64,000 nucleotides of DNA, taken from NCBI GenBank assembly GCA_030248065.1, contig JASAMV010002011.1, forward strand, positions 62,001-126,000. Direction: 5' to 3'. Under the pieces are notes generated by a model. The model worked only from the letters and a program-made list of their open reading frames with translations. It ran no database searches and had not been told where the DNA came from. A program made the position numbers and the translations under genes. This document shows, in pieces, positions 1-12,300 of this stretch (position 1 is the first letter of the stretch; every line of letters starts with the position of its first letter). This DNA comes from Rhynchonema sp. JSB1_4 (Eukaryota > Nematoda > Chromadorea > Monhysterida > Xyalidae).

Positions 1-274
1 CCGAAACAGTAGACATTGAACCATATTCCCGGCGCGAACTCTTTTGAATCAACACCCAGCCGATATCGAAACTTTCGTGCAAACCCACATATTTAGGCAA
101 CTGTTTCTTCTTTTCAACCTCACGACGGTAACTGTGCAGTCTTCGGCTGCGCACGATGGTTCAACAAGGAGAGAAATAAAGAGAATATTGCAATCTTTCA
201 ATATCTCCGTGCCCTGTGTCTCTGGTGGCAAGACAGCACGCGCCGGGAATATGGTTCAATGTCTACTGTTTCGG
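1..274. mobile_element. MITE-like inverted-repeat element (left edge at window start)
   Basis: The first 36 bases reappear as reverse complement at 239-274 (CCGAAACAGTAGACATTGAA and its complement). That gives a roughly 275-bp element with long terminal inverted repeats and about 200 bp between them. The left end coincides with the window edge, so the true boundary and any target duplication cannot be seen. The open frames that cross it follow from the palindrome and are not taken as genes. Superfamily unknown. Confidence 0.7.
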
Positions 275-1113
275 TATCAAACAGCTCAGAACACACTTAC
301 GTTTATTCCAGTGCCTAATGAAACATCAGCAAAGTGGTGCAAGCTAGTATCGTTCTTTTATGCCAGTCAGCCAGGGAACCATATTTCTTTTATGCCCCTT
401 GGGGCATTTTTCTTTCTTGTTGCAGTATATCTGTATATTTTCCATATATGGTTTCGATATGCGCTGTGAAGGTCAACATGACAGCCCCAGGCTTTGTGTT
501 GGCCGATATATTCCACCCAAAACAAGGGCATGCCGGACAAATCTCTTCAGCAACACCCATCACCAAGAAGATGCAAATTGGCCACGTATGAAGGTCAAGC
601 CAAGCGCAACTTTAGACCTATACATATACAAGTCTACTGCCTCACAAAAACAGTAAACCGCTGTTTTTTTACTGCTTGTTGACAGTAGACTGATTAGGCA
701 ACGTCCTACGACAAGAAATAGATGTGTTATACATAGTTCTCTGGAACAAATGAACTTTTGCATAGACATGTGATTATCTGTGTAATTAATAAGAAGATTG
801 TTTAAAAATAACAACAGTTCCAAGAGACAATAAGACAGGAGATATTGGGCTCACTCTATATAATCATGCAGTATAAAACTTTTATCTATGACTGGGTTGC
901 CTTGAGGGCTGCAAAGGCGTGCCCTCAAAGCATCTCACCGTCTGACCAAAACTTTTATCTGTTCCAATGACCTAGTTTTTGTCCAACTATGGTATTTCTC
1001 TAATTTTAGCCCCAGTTGCATTGCACAAATCACAGACAGTTGCGTTGACAATAATTGTATTAGTGATACAATTTGCGCTCGGTTTTCCGGTGCGTGCGGT
1101 ATTTTTGGGTACA
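275..1113. other. No gene recognised
   Basis: AT-rich sequence without a convincing exon. The only local structure is a short hairpin near 640-690 (ACAGTAAACCGCTGTTTTTTTACTG-like). A copy of the decamer TGAAACATCA lies at 319-328. Confidence 0.5.
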
Positions 1114-1334
1114 GTCAAACCACCAGCTCGTGAGACAGACGTATAGTTACGGTTCCACGTGTTTCGAAACTTTTTCGACAACAAAGGAAAGAGAAATCGC
1201 CTATGCATGAACACATGAACATGCACAATTTCTCTTTACCTTTGCTTTGCACGATTTCTCTTTACCTTTGCTTTCGAAATGTTTTCGAAACGTGCGTGGA
1301 ACCGTAACCGGCGTCTCATGGGCTCGTGGTTGGA
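1114..1334. mobile_element. Small inverted-repeat element, GTCCAACCACGAGC termini
   Basis: GTCAAACCACCAGCTCGTGAG on the left matches, in reverse complement, GTCTCATGGGCTCGTGGTTGGAC on the right. Inside, GTTACGGTTCCACG and a Ttt/aaa-rich AAAGGAAAGAGAAAT block are also mirrored. Length is about 220 bp with no coding capacity. The terminal GTCC resembles the elements at 2,690 and 22,357, so these may be one loose superfamily with TA target sites. The flanking duplication is unclear here. Confidence 0.65.
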
Positions 1335-2689
1335 CCAAACGCGCAAACATACAGTACTATCCTTTTTACTTTTGATAAAGCAATTCCGCAGTTGATTACG
1401 CTTTTACTTATGCACTTTGCCCTATTGTGATACCTAAAATGGCACGTTTCCTCAGCGGCGGGGGTTACTGTGGAATGTGCGCTAATTAACACGCTAGTAT
1501 ACTCAGATTTCTTTGTTGTTTGACGTCTGGACAGACACTTAGGTATGCGGATCAGATGTGGTGTCAGTCAACAATTAACGGACCGAAAAGACACCCGAAT
1601 ACTTGTTTTTCGACTCGTTGCACGCGCGCGCCCCTGCTTGGGCTGTCCTCCATTATGAGCTCGACGGTCCTGTGTTGTTTCTCGTGTTAGCGGCACTTCG
1701 CGTTTAGGTACGTAGCTTATGCTCCCTCATCGCGGTTGGTATACATAGATCATCGCTGAAAAAAGACATAAGCCTCAAACCTATATACATATATCCTGTC
1801 CACGCACCGATAGATCGCAAGAGCCTGAAAACGGTGCAACCACGCTGCCTCATGACGAAAAAAATTGTGCCCTGAGAAAAATCGAACCATCACGGGGCAG
1901 GCGTAATGCCATTGTTGTAGAGTATCCAGTGCAATGTTTTTGCACAGCACGACATAATGTCTGTGCGATGTTTCAATGATGATCATGGGTATCAGAAAAA
2001 ATGATTTGGCGATTATGGCCATTGCTTGACACCAAAACCATGCTGACATGAGCCACGATTGCGGAATACAGGCTCAAGAAATGTGTTGCGAGATTTCATA
2101 GGTCATCCTGTGTTGGAAGGAAGCTCGGTGGTACATACCTCAATATTTCTTTGTTGGCTGACATTCTAATCCTGTTTCTTGATAACTGGTGCTGGATAAT
2201 TGATTTTTGTTCCGCTGCGTTAAAATTCTTAGTCCCCATTGGGCATAAAAATGAAGATAAACCTGAAACTTCATTTGAATACTTGCTATCTCACCATTAC
2301 GTTATGTTGGTATTCATAAATTCAGAGGTAAAAATACAACCGCGATCACAAATCTTAATACAATAATCCAAATGCATTGTTCGGGTTGTTTCAAAATCGT
2401 GACTTTGTTGGGTACCATAGCTGTATTCGTGATGCTCGGTGTTGATTGCTACCCGCAACCGGACCAAAGAATCGGAGCACTGGCGTTGCAATTGAGTGAA
2501 TACTTCAGTGAGTTTGTTGGTGGCTGGCTGGTTGATGTTTCAGAGGGTCTTTAACAGCAGATACTGTTTGGTGTTTTTTGGTTTGAGTACTCAGCGATAC
2601 ATTAGGTATTATAGGTGCATTTTCGGTCATTTTCCTGCATTATTCAAATTAAAGTACAGTAGCTTTGAAGGAACCTCAGATGGTGTATA
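1335..2689. other. No gene recognised
   Basis: No exon with plausible splice signals or recognisable protein similarity was found on either strand. Two copies of a TGAAACATCA-like decamer occur (near 1,966, one mismatch; exact at 2,533-2,542). Confidence 0.45.
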
Positions 2690-3030
2690 GTCCAGCCACG
2701 TGCTCATGAGACGACCTTTTGAAAGCTTGCTTGCGCCGGTTACACGTGTTTTCGCAAACAAAAGAAAGAGATTGGGCAGAGGGACATGATGACAAGTTCC
2801 AGCTGGCTGACTTCAATTTGTTGCGTGCTTACGCGAACAGCAACGTCGTTCAACACACAAATGATTTGGGAGTCAAAAGGGAATTTACGCACCGAGGTGC
2901 AGAGCGTGTTTTTAGAAAATACATGCGTTTCTCTCTTTCTTTCATTTCCGAAATACGTGGAACCGGAACATTATTGGATCCGTTGAAGTCAACTTCAAAA
3001 TAAATCGTCTCATGAGTTCCTCTGCTGCTT
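2690..3030. mobile_element. Decayed inverted-repeat element related to 1,114-1,334
   Basis: The left end GTCCAGCCACGTGCTCATGA resembles the terminus at 1,334. A GGTTACACGTGTTTTCG / AAACAAAAGAAAGAGA block is mirrored by a TTTCTCTCTTTCTTTC / CCGAAATACGTGGAACCGG block and CGTCTCATGAG near 3,006-3,017. The extreme right end no longer matches. The element lies directly upstream of the exon at 3,092, inside that gene's last intron if the exon is real. Confidence 0.5.
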
Positions 3031-3091
3031 TCAGTTGATGAGCTCAGTTCACGATAAGAGTTAACCATATCACAATTAGCTTGAACTTCAG

Positions 3092-3285
3092 GCTCGCGCC
3101 CGGCAGCCTGGGCCACGCTTGCGACGTCCAACCAGAATCCAGACGTGGACAGGAACAAAGTGCTGTTCCGAGAGTTCCTCGCCAAACATCGCGGCAACCA
3201 CCAGCGTGCACTGGTCGACATGCTGAAGTACCTGCACCGTTTCGAACAGCTTAGCGCTCGATTGGCAGCCCAGAGTGAATATTAG
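3092..3285 (+). CDS. 3'-terminal exon of an unidentified protein-coding gene
   Basis: A TTGAACTTCAG acceptor precedes 194 bases open to a TAG at 3,283-3,285. The exon starts in phase 1 and encodes about 64 residues. The product is hydrophilic, helical-looking and charged, with a middle segment DRNKVLFREFLAKHRGN and the end LSARLAAQSEY. Codon third positions are GC-rich like the two real genes here and unlike the surrounding DNA, which is the main reason to believe it. I do not recognise the family. Upstream exons should be on the plus strand to the left, outside the window or missed. An AATAAA lies 426 bp downstream. Confidence 0.55.
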
Positions 3286-3305
3286 GCCAGTGATTCGCAC
3301 ATGTA

Positions 3306-3579
3306 TTGGTCGCACAATGACTATATAAGAATTCATCAAATTAATCCTGATTTTCACGTTCAGTCACTCTTAACCACTGTGCTATTTGTGATTCTCACAA
3401 AACATTTTCAGCTGAAAATAATCTAGCAATTCAACCACGTTGCCGCAGGTCTGAAACATTCTCTTTACCACATGCTTTGTGTGCGATCACGCAACGCAAC
3501 GTCATTGCCCCGTCACTTTCCCTCTTTACGATTCAGGAAAAAAATTTGACCAATTCTTATAAAGTCATTGTGCGACCAA
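3306..3579. mobile_element. TA-target MITE, TTGGTCGCACAATGAC family, copy 1
   Basis: TTGGTCGCACAATGACTAT at the left and ATAAAGTCATTGTGCGACCAA at the right are inverted repeats flanked by TA on both sides (3,304-3,305 and 3,580-3,581). That is the Tc1/mariner-type target duplication. The 274-bp element has no coding capacity. A second copy of nearly the same length is at 11,342. It would sit in the 3' UTR of the gene ending at 3,285, between stop codon and poly(A) signal. Confidence 0.85.
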
Positions 3580-3710
3580 TATAAGCATATAATAGGATTC
3601 GTCGTGATCTCCCCTCGTTCAGCTAACGTGTATAAGAATGGTACGGTGCGTGATGTTAGTTCCAGGCTATGCTGTGTAGTTTGATGGGTATTCTGTCAGG
3701 TTTTGGTTCA

Positions 3711-3716
3711 AATAAA
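3711..3716 (+). terminator. Candidate poly(A) signal AATAAA
   Basis: An AATAAA hexamer in a TTTTGGTTCAAATAAAACAG context lies 426 bp after the stop codon of the plus-strand exon. It is the first good candidate downstream of that stop. Cleavage site not determinable. Confidence 0.35.
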
Positions 3717-5740
3717 ACAGGCGGTGTGCATATGGTCAACAATCGTAATGCAAAATGACGTAGCAATGGAACTTTTTGTCCACATCAAACAAGTTATGGC
3801 GCCCACATACAACACGAATAATCAGAATGTAGCTATGTCGCGCAGACAGACCCGATGGCACCGCTGATGTCTTCACACACCTTTGGCAACGTTGCCTTCG
3901 ACCACATAATTTACGCTCCGTACGCCGGTGCGTAGTTTGTTGGACGGTATTGAATGTATGATTTTTAATTTTGAGTCGTTAAATCGCCACACGCACATGT
4001 TTTTTGTAGTGAAGGTTCGTAATGTGAATGTAAACCTGTCTTTGGCCTGTCTTTGCATCATAATATTTCCAAAAGCACACATAAACCACGTTAACAGCTG
4101 TGAAACTAAACTCACTGCAGTGTTAATCACTTTCTTGCTGAGAACTTTGGCGTCGGCGGAGGGTTTCGAACAAACGCCTTCACCGGGTTACTGTGGCATG
4201 CTGTAATTAACGTGTCACTCATATTTCATGTTGTTGGACATTTGAAACTGCGAAATTTGATCACGTAGACTTTTTATCAACTTCGCAATTAATGAATTTA
4301 TAGCATGACACTGCATTTTTACAGTATAGTGTGTAGAGAGGCATAAATAGTGTGTCTTCAAGCGAGCATAAAAGAACAACACAAAAATAGCCGCGAAAAA
4401 ACGAAACACCGAACCAAAAATAATTCAAAAAAATGATCATGTACATACATAAGCCGGATCGGATCCTAAAAGAAAACAACACAGAGTTGAAACGCGGGAC
4501 ACATACGTGGGTGTTAAAATATGGCATTGGATTTCGGGACCAAAATAATTATTACAAATTAACCAACCATAAACTGACACCTTTCTTAATCATGGACAAG
4601 AAATAAAAGAATTTGTTATTGTTGGACAAAAGCTGCAAAACAACAAACCACAAACCGACAAACCTATCACCATTATCAGCTGTCTTGATGTTAAAAATGT
4701 GCTTATTGTTATTTTTCGAATATGTTCTGATTAAACGATAAAAAATATGGTAAAAAGAGCAAGACATGCATGACGGCATCACAATAAAAACACGACAAGT
4801 CAAATTTCGATGTTTTTACATAAATTGAGAGAAAACAGCACTAAAACCGCTCGCATTATTATAACAAAAAATTATTGGGACCGAAAGTTAGCAGCAGCGA
4901 AAAATTTTTGTGTGTGTTCAAAAATTGAAACGTTGAAAGCGCGACAATAATCATTATAACATAAAACGTATGTGTAGAACATCGTTGTTGTGAGACAACT
5001 CGCACAAAAGTACAGTTTGGAAAGCAATCATCTTTAATACCCAAGCAGCAAAGCCTGATAATCGCTAAATCATCCAAAAATTAGAAACAAAATATACATG
5101 CCTCTTTTCTTAATTTTTGAATCACAATATGTGACAAACAACGTCCTTATCGTCTTTTAAGTAACGAAGCAGCGAGAAATAGAACAAAACATGCCACCAA
5201 ACGTCATGCAATGCAGCAGGAGCAAAAACATACGTAGCCGAAAAAAGTCGACACAATAAAGAAACACAAAAAACGCACATAATTCTGTAATCTGTACATG
5301 GTATATAAGACAGTAAAAAGTAACCGAAGTAGTGTGGAAATATTACATAGCATTCTTTTGATCACGCTCTTGTTGCGCGTGTGCGCACGTAAAAAAACGA
5401 CGCAGCTTATATGGGGCACCATTCACTCGATCAATCTACTTATATTTCACAAACAGTGTTCTCTTTACACATACGGTCACAGATTTTTGACACATTCCAG
5501 GTTCCATGTGAAAACCGGCTCGGAAGTTTGAAGTTGCTCATAACGTGCGCCACAAAAAACCAACGATAGAAAACATGATGTTTTGATAATCATTTCAATT
5601 TTTTCCGAACCGACTTTGCACATGACATACACATCCCAAATAATATCGATCTGTCGCACTCGATTTTACTATTTGCAAAGTGGTTGACACAAGTGGCGCA
5701 AGTTAATCAGTGAGATTTTGCTCGTCGGGTGCTTTCAGTA
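3717..5740. other. AT-rich intergenic DNA, no gene recognised
   Basis: The stretch lies between the convergent ends of the plus-strand exon at 3,092 and the F-BAR gene (stop at 6,180). Open frames are short, AT-biased and lack splice signals or recognisable similarity. The 3' UTR of the F-BAR gene probably extends into the right end, but no clear antisense AATAAA was found. Confidence 0.5.
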
Positions 5741-6060
5741 ACGGTGGTGCACCCCCAAGAAATGACTTTTTGACCCCGAGAAGTACCAAAATTGACCATT
5801 TTTCATTCAAAAATGTCAAAAATCGCTTGCTGCCGCAAGAAAACTCAGTTTTAAGCACTTTTTAGACAGATTTTTGGCACTTTTATAAGATTTTTGGGGT
5901 CATTTTTTCAAAACCCCACCCTCGGGTATGGGAAATTTTTGAGTTTTTGGAGAAACCCCCCCTGGTATGGGAAATTTTTGATTTTTGGGAGTATGTATGG
6001 GAAATTTCCCGAAAATTGGGCTGGGTATGGGAAAATTTCGATTTCTCAACGACACCACTG
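5741..6060. mobile_element. hAT-like element, CAGTGGTGTCGTTG family (truncated copy)
   Basis: The right terminus CTCAACGACACCACTG matches the end of the intact copy at 37,350-37,755. The interior (AAGAAATGACTTTTTGACCCC, then repeated GGTATGGGAAATTTTTGA-type subterminal units at 5,925-6,045) is collinear with it. The left terminus is degraded or missing, so no 8-bp duplication can be read. It lies in the 3' flank or 3' UTR of the F-BAR gene. Confidence 0.7.
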
Positions 6061-6110
6061 ATCCTATCCGATCCCATCACCAAGTTTGATTTCACTCTTT
6101 GTGATCACGT
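6061..6110. repeat. Half copy of the 54,389 MITE
   Basis: CCGATCCCATCACCAAGTTT followed by GATTTCAC and GATCACGTGG corresponds to one arm of the inverted-repeat element at 54,389-54,542. Only one arm is visible. A short (GT)n run of about ten units follows at 6,115-6,133. Confidence 0.4.
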
Positions 6111-6179
6111 GGAAGTGTGTGTGTGTGTGTGTGAACCACTCGCGTCAACCACCTCACAATAGGTCAACCCATCACATGC

Positions 6180-6340
6180 TCACACACTCGGGTACCATTT
6201 ACAATCCAAATAACTGGTTGGCGCGAATCCCTCGTCCTCGCCATTCACCCTGCGCACCCTCGTCCATCCATCGCCTTCGTCTTTCTCCAACAACAACAGT
6301 TCGTCGTTTTCGTTGATTCGGATTGTGCCATCGGAACCGC
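6180..6340 (-). CDS. F-BAR gene exon 15: SH3 domain and stop
   Basis: Acceptor CATTTCAG, 53 codons including the stop at 6,180-6,182. It encodes [20 protein letters not shown], then [17 protein letters not shown] and [10 protein letters not shown]. These are the SH3 RT-loop, the GDGW-R motif and the P-SY motif that form the proline-peptide groove. In the family this domain recruits N-WASP and dynamin. Confidence 0.95.
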
Positions 6341-9300
6341 CTGAAATGAAAGTTTGCATTGACCAATGTGTTTGCACTGTCGATTCAGAGCCAGTCGTGT
6401 TGTTGGGGGAGGGAGGGGGGGCGTACCTCCATAGCATCCGGCACCTTCATTTCTTTCACCCAGAGGTGATCCGGTATCCTGACTTTTTGCCCACGGGTAT
6501 CCGGCTCTGATTTTTTCTCCGAAAACCGTAGAAATCGTCCATTTTTTACCTCCAAATTGAGATGAGAAGACAACAAGACTAACTCCAGCTGGGCTGGACA
6601 GTAAAATCGGGGGGGGGGGTGACGTAACGATTTTGAGTTTCGCCAGTCGCTTCATGTTACTTGGTCAAGCGTTATCTGAATCACATCATTCCTGGCCGGG
6701 CAGGGACCAACCGAACGCAACGTGTTGTGATCAAGAACACGAACGACCAAGTCAGTACGAGCAAGACGCCGGAGTCATACAATTGTACCAAAACCAAGCG
6801 GCTTATTCTGATGTAGTCCACGCGTCTGCGGCAACGTGTCAGGTCGTCTATTGTCGTCAACAACACAATCGGCGCGCAATTGTTTGCACTCAAAGCACAT
6901 GCATTGCAGAGCACACTGTCGCCCAACTACATGAGCATGCAAGACGGGCAGATGCGTGGACTACAATAGAATCAGCCAACAATAACAGACCAGAACCAGA
7001 CCAACCGTCGAACGCGAATCTGACCACACAGGTGCCCAGCACGGGCAGCGGGTCGCATTCGTTGTACAGATTGTCGCCGTTGCTCGTGGCGGCGCTGTCA
7101 CTAGCCGCCGTGGTGGGCCCATTGGATACACACGAGGAATCATGACCGATACCCGACTCGGGTGATGCACTGCAACCATGGGATGAGATCGGTTGGGTAG
7201 ATTTATTGATTGAATGGACGATCGTGTTGATGATGCTCTGCTCATGGCTTGTCGTGTGAGACGGAACACACGGATTTTGATCGCAATAATTTCCATCCCC
7301 CACCACAAAACGTTGTTGGTCAGCAAGCAGCTCGAGTGCTGGCCGGAACGGGACGAATCGAATTCTAACTCAAAAAACCACTTGACCAAATAGAATCTGC
7401 ACCTGGCGTGATATTACAATCAGCAGTGAGAACATGACCTTTACAAAAATCCCAGAACAGAGAGAATCGCTTTCATTCTCTCCCCCGTTGAAAATGCGAA
7501 ATTCTATGTTTACTCTTGCTTTCCGAGTTCGAATAAATAAACGCCCAAACCAAACCAGCCCGCCGCGCACCCATTGGGTTTGTCATTTTTCTTTGCCAAA
7601 CTCGACACACTCGTTATCGTTCGACCGGATCGCGGCGTGACGGTGCTGAATGGGGTCGAACCATCGGACGACACAGAATCCTGAATTGGAAAGGTGAGTG
7701 ATGTTTCAGCAAAATGTACTTTCGTTACAGTGAAGATATTGTGGTAACCCAGTTTGGCATACTATATGCCGTCTGCCATTATGGTGAGTAATAATAGTGC
7801 AAACGGGACCCACCCGATCATGTGAAAAATAAAGAGCACGTGTTGAATCTGCCGATATTTCAGGTTTATAGTACCGTGGTCAAGATGTCATATCACAATT
7901 ATTATTTCCCGCGCTCATTTGGGCTCATGCGTTATTGCTTGATTTGACGATAGTAGAGTATTAGCCCATGTTTCATTGACAACAATAGCAACTCGGGCTC
8001 TTGACACAATCGAATGCCATATGAGTGAACAGGGTAAATCTAGCTGAGTGATGTTTCCCACAGGCATTCTCGGCCACTCTACCGTAGCCGTTTCAACCCC
8101 GTTTCACAGCCGGGTCACTGTGCACCAGGTCATCATCAGTGCGAATGCACCCACTTCACGGCCAGAGTCCAAGCCATCAAAAGAAGACCAAACACCCACC
8201 GAGTCCCGTAGTACCTGATCACTCATCGACAGTCTCTCCAACGGTGCCCTACTGCCGGGCGGCAGTGAATTGCTGGAGTTCCTCTGCGATGTCGGGGGTT
8301 CGGGTGTCGGCCCCGTCGGGGGAGGGGGTCGCGGTGACAGACGGGCACTCGCTGAACCGTTGCTGGCGCTGCCTTGCAGATGGACGGGGCCGGTGATGGG
8401 CATGTTCATCGACGACTCGGCGTCTTTGAGGTATGCCTGAATGGGCAAGGAGGGCAAAGTTGGTGGTTGTGGTCGGATACCACACTAATAGAAAGTGGGC
8501 TTCTAATTTTTCAGCTCTGCTTTTACGAGGTCTCTGTACAATAGGAGGGGCGCGTATCAATATTGGCAGAGGCGTTTTTTTGAACACTGTAATTAATGAA
8601 ATGATAAATAATGACACGATTGTCAACCTTTACAGTCCGGTGGAATACAAACACGAAGTCCGTTTTGATCGGTAAACCAGAAACGGATGTCTACAATTCG
8701 GGGCTGTGATGTCTGCTTTTGTTTACGCTACGTTAGAACAATCAAGCACATAAACTGCGTGCGGGATTGAAATTGGTGATCCTTTCGGTTATGATCACGT
8801 GACCAATTCTGCACTGACGGAATATTGAAATTTCCCTGGTGTCCCTTAATTTAGAGCAGCGCTAAAGTGGTTGTCAGATCAGACGGAAGTAAATCTCGAA
8901 ACATCGTCACTACAAAATCCTGTGATGACGATATAGTCAGCACAGGTCTCGAACTTCCGTGCGCCGGCCAATAGTACTGGCAACACAGAACCGAATAAAA
9001 CAAATCAACTGATGATACCTGATATTTGTTCATTTCATTCTGCAACGAGTCCAACTCCCGGGCGTATTGTGCCAATTGTTGTTCAACTTGTTGTAGATCG
9101 CCCAGTCGCGGGTTCTCCGAGTACAGCTGGCGCATCTTGATAGCTCCGTCCCTGAAATAGCAAGGCAGCTTTGACGTTCGAATCCAAAACTGCGGCCTAC
9201 CATCCACGTTTTGTTTGTTTGTATTATTGCTCTCCAGTGACGCCAAAACCAGGCAGGTGAATTGGTTTTATGTAGCTTTGTTTGCTGTGGTTTTGTAAAA

Positions 9301-12300
9301 GGAGTGTATAGCAGTGTTTTATTTAGTTTTTTATAAATGTTAGCAATTTTTATAATAATAGAGTAGTCTAGAGCTGCATATATAGTTTCGGACCCAAAAA
9401 ACCAGTGTTACAAGTATTTTCTATTTCCGTAATTGTCCTACCCTGTCTTGTGACTGTGCTTTCATTACCCACGTTTTGTCGCGCGTGACACAAACACTGG
9501 AAGCCCTGATTTTGTTCCAGTGGTTCGGCTCAGGCTGATCTTGGTATCAGGACTACACTTAGGCTTAGTTTTGTGCTTGGGCAAAGGCTTGGGCAGGCCT
9601 AATCATTTCCAGGTTCTGCTCTTTTAGACTTTTGCTTTTTTCTTGCTCAAACCGGCTTTGTTCAACGGCCCTTTCACCGGTCACAATCACAACGCCAATC
9701 AGCACAAACTGGAACCTCCTAAAACACACCCGATTTTCATGTGGACTCCCACCAACCTGGCTTGCGTTTTTGTATCGATTTCTTTTTGAAGGTTGCGAAT
9801 CTTTTTGCTCAGTTTCTGAATTCGAGGCGCCGGCGCCAGGTCCGAGTAGTCGTCCTGGAAATCTTGCGCCTGAAATAGAAAGGGGGAACGAATTAGGCAA
9901 TGTTGGCCGATTATGAGCCTTCATGAGTCAGAATCACATTTGCCAACTAAGTGATTTAGTGATTTAGTAAACACTTAGTGATACAAGGGAGCAGGAAATA
10001 AACGTCTCTAAACCCCGGATACATCAACAAAGCACATGTACCACGTCACAGGGGCTGTAGATTGGACAGACTGGTGCAAACCGATTGCCATTTAGAAATG
10101 TACAGCAACTCAGATTTTAAATCACAAAATCCACGACAAAAACACCGTGCTAACACAAACAAGGTTGCAAAAGCAGCATTCCGGCTCGCAGACCCGCCAG
10201 CAAGCATTTGATGGTCTACGATTCGAGTTAGGAGCTAGGAGGGCAGAAAATGTTTCTCGGTTTTCATAAAGCCGCCGGCAACAAATGCACAAGACGATGC
10301 AGTCGTCAACTTCAACGACTAAAAATAAAAAGAATACAATAGTACAGTCCAGAAGAACAAAAAACACAAATTCAAATTCACAGCACATCACTAAACTACA
10401 TTGGTCATGCCGAGATCAAATATCAGGTCACTTACAATAAGAAAGAGAAAGGAGCCGGAATCCGCCATCAAAACCGAGTGTATGCCGGGGCCGCAGTGGG
10501 AAAAGAGGGAAAGGAACGGTTAGGGTCGCAAAAAGAGATGAGACTAGCACAGTATAATCCAGCCTCTAAACAGTGAGCCCTCAACTTCATTGTAACGCAT
10601 AGTGCAAGTTGGAACATTCAACTACAGTCTGGTCTCTATACTGTGAACTTGGTCGGTCGGAACTTGCATTTTCGCTCACTCATAACGAATAAACACAACG
10701 TACAGCAGTAACAGGGACGGGTCGGCAGATTGGAGAACAAATTTTCGCATTCTTATGTAAGTATAACGATTGAATACAAAGAGGGTAGACCCTGTATCCA
10801 AGAACAAACGCACCGAGGAAATATATTGGCTTGTTGAGAGCACATAATTCAGAGGCTGGATTGTACGATTTAATACGACAAAAGACAACAGCCCAGTGGT
10901 GCCGACGCTTCCAACAGCAATCTTGCTCAGTCGTACTCCAAAAATGTCAGCCTTTTTCGAACCATCCCATTTGTATCCGAAACGTTATAGGCGGCAATCC
11001 CAATCCCCCTGGATATTTGAAAATCTTGCGACTTCGGGTATCCGGTTACTTTTTGATTTCCCATTGAGTGATTGATTTATTGTGTCGGCACCCACTCAAA
11101 AATAACGAAAGATGAATATGTGAATATGTTGATTTCCCATCGACACCACTGCAACAAGCAAGCCATGAAACATCACCCGTACCTTATGCGTGCCAAACAG
11201 TCGTTCGCCCAACGATCTATTCGACCGTCCACTGTGCACGCGGCCCAAAGTCGCCGCTCGCTCGCTCGTGCGTTGCTTCTTGCCCGATCGGGTGGACTTG
11301 CCGTTCTGTAAATCGGTCTGAGCGTAAATTATTGACTGGTATTGGTCGCACAATGACAAAATCAGAATTCACCTACCCTGATCTTCAGGTTCAACCTTAA
11401 CTACTATGCTACGTGTATTTTTGAAAAAAACATTTTCACCACAAGATAATCCAGCCAGGCATTCCCATATTGCTGCAGTTCTGAAACATTTTGGTGACTG
11501 CATGGTTTGTGTGTGATCGCGCAACGCAATGTCATTTCCCCGTCACTTCCCTCCTTCGCGATTCAGGAAAAAAATTTGACCAATTCTTATACGGTTATTG
11601 TGCGACCAATATAAATTTAAGTTTTGTGATTAGATCGGGAGCGGAGCGGTCTGGTGCCGGTCGCCTTTAGCCACCGACACCGGCAGCATAGTTTTTGGCG
11701 TGTCCCGAAATTGTACCCGTACTTGAGGGAGCGATTCGTTATTGGTAAATTCGTAATTCGGTGCAGCATACAATTTTCGAGGGTACCAAACTCGAGTGAC
11801 ATCTTGTAGGGAACTACTGTATTATTCGCCATAAGTATATTTTTGAGTGCACTATGCCAGCGCGAGCGTAACGTGTAGCTCGACTTTGACTGTGCAATCG
11901 TTCACTGTTATTTTACACGTGACTGCGTTTGACGGTGAACTTTGACTTTGAACTTGACGGTCAGTTTGACATTGTTTTGTGAATTCCACCCATGGTCGGA
12001 AATCTGAGCGTCTGCATTGCGAACCACAATTCAATCTGCAGACAACCATAAAGTTTAGCTTGATCTCCAACTGAGTCCATCGGTTTTCCAAACCTCCGCA
12101 TAGTTGAATTTTAAATATAATCATGAACGTGTCAATCGCAAATTTGGTTCCGGTTCTGTTCGCAACGCTCAATGGTTCATCATACCACCACCCACACACA
12201 CAGCCCGCAATGAAAAGCTCACCTGCAAATGTCCCAGATCGTCTCCATTGGTCATACCAGTTGAGCTACCGGCAGCCGAATCGGACGCGTTGCCGGTGAC

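Noticed and set aside
44..469. 141-codon plus-strand open frame
   Set aside because: More than half lies in the inverted-repeat element 1-274 and the rest shows no family pattern.
2719..3003. 94-codon plus-strand open frame just upstream of the orphan exon
   Set aside because: It runs end to end through an inverted-repeat element and does not provide a donor in the phase the exon at 3,092 needs.
10556..10862. Possible inverted-repeat element (AATCCAGCCTCT at both ends)
   Set aside because: Only about 14 bp matches, no extended arms and no convincing target duplication.
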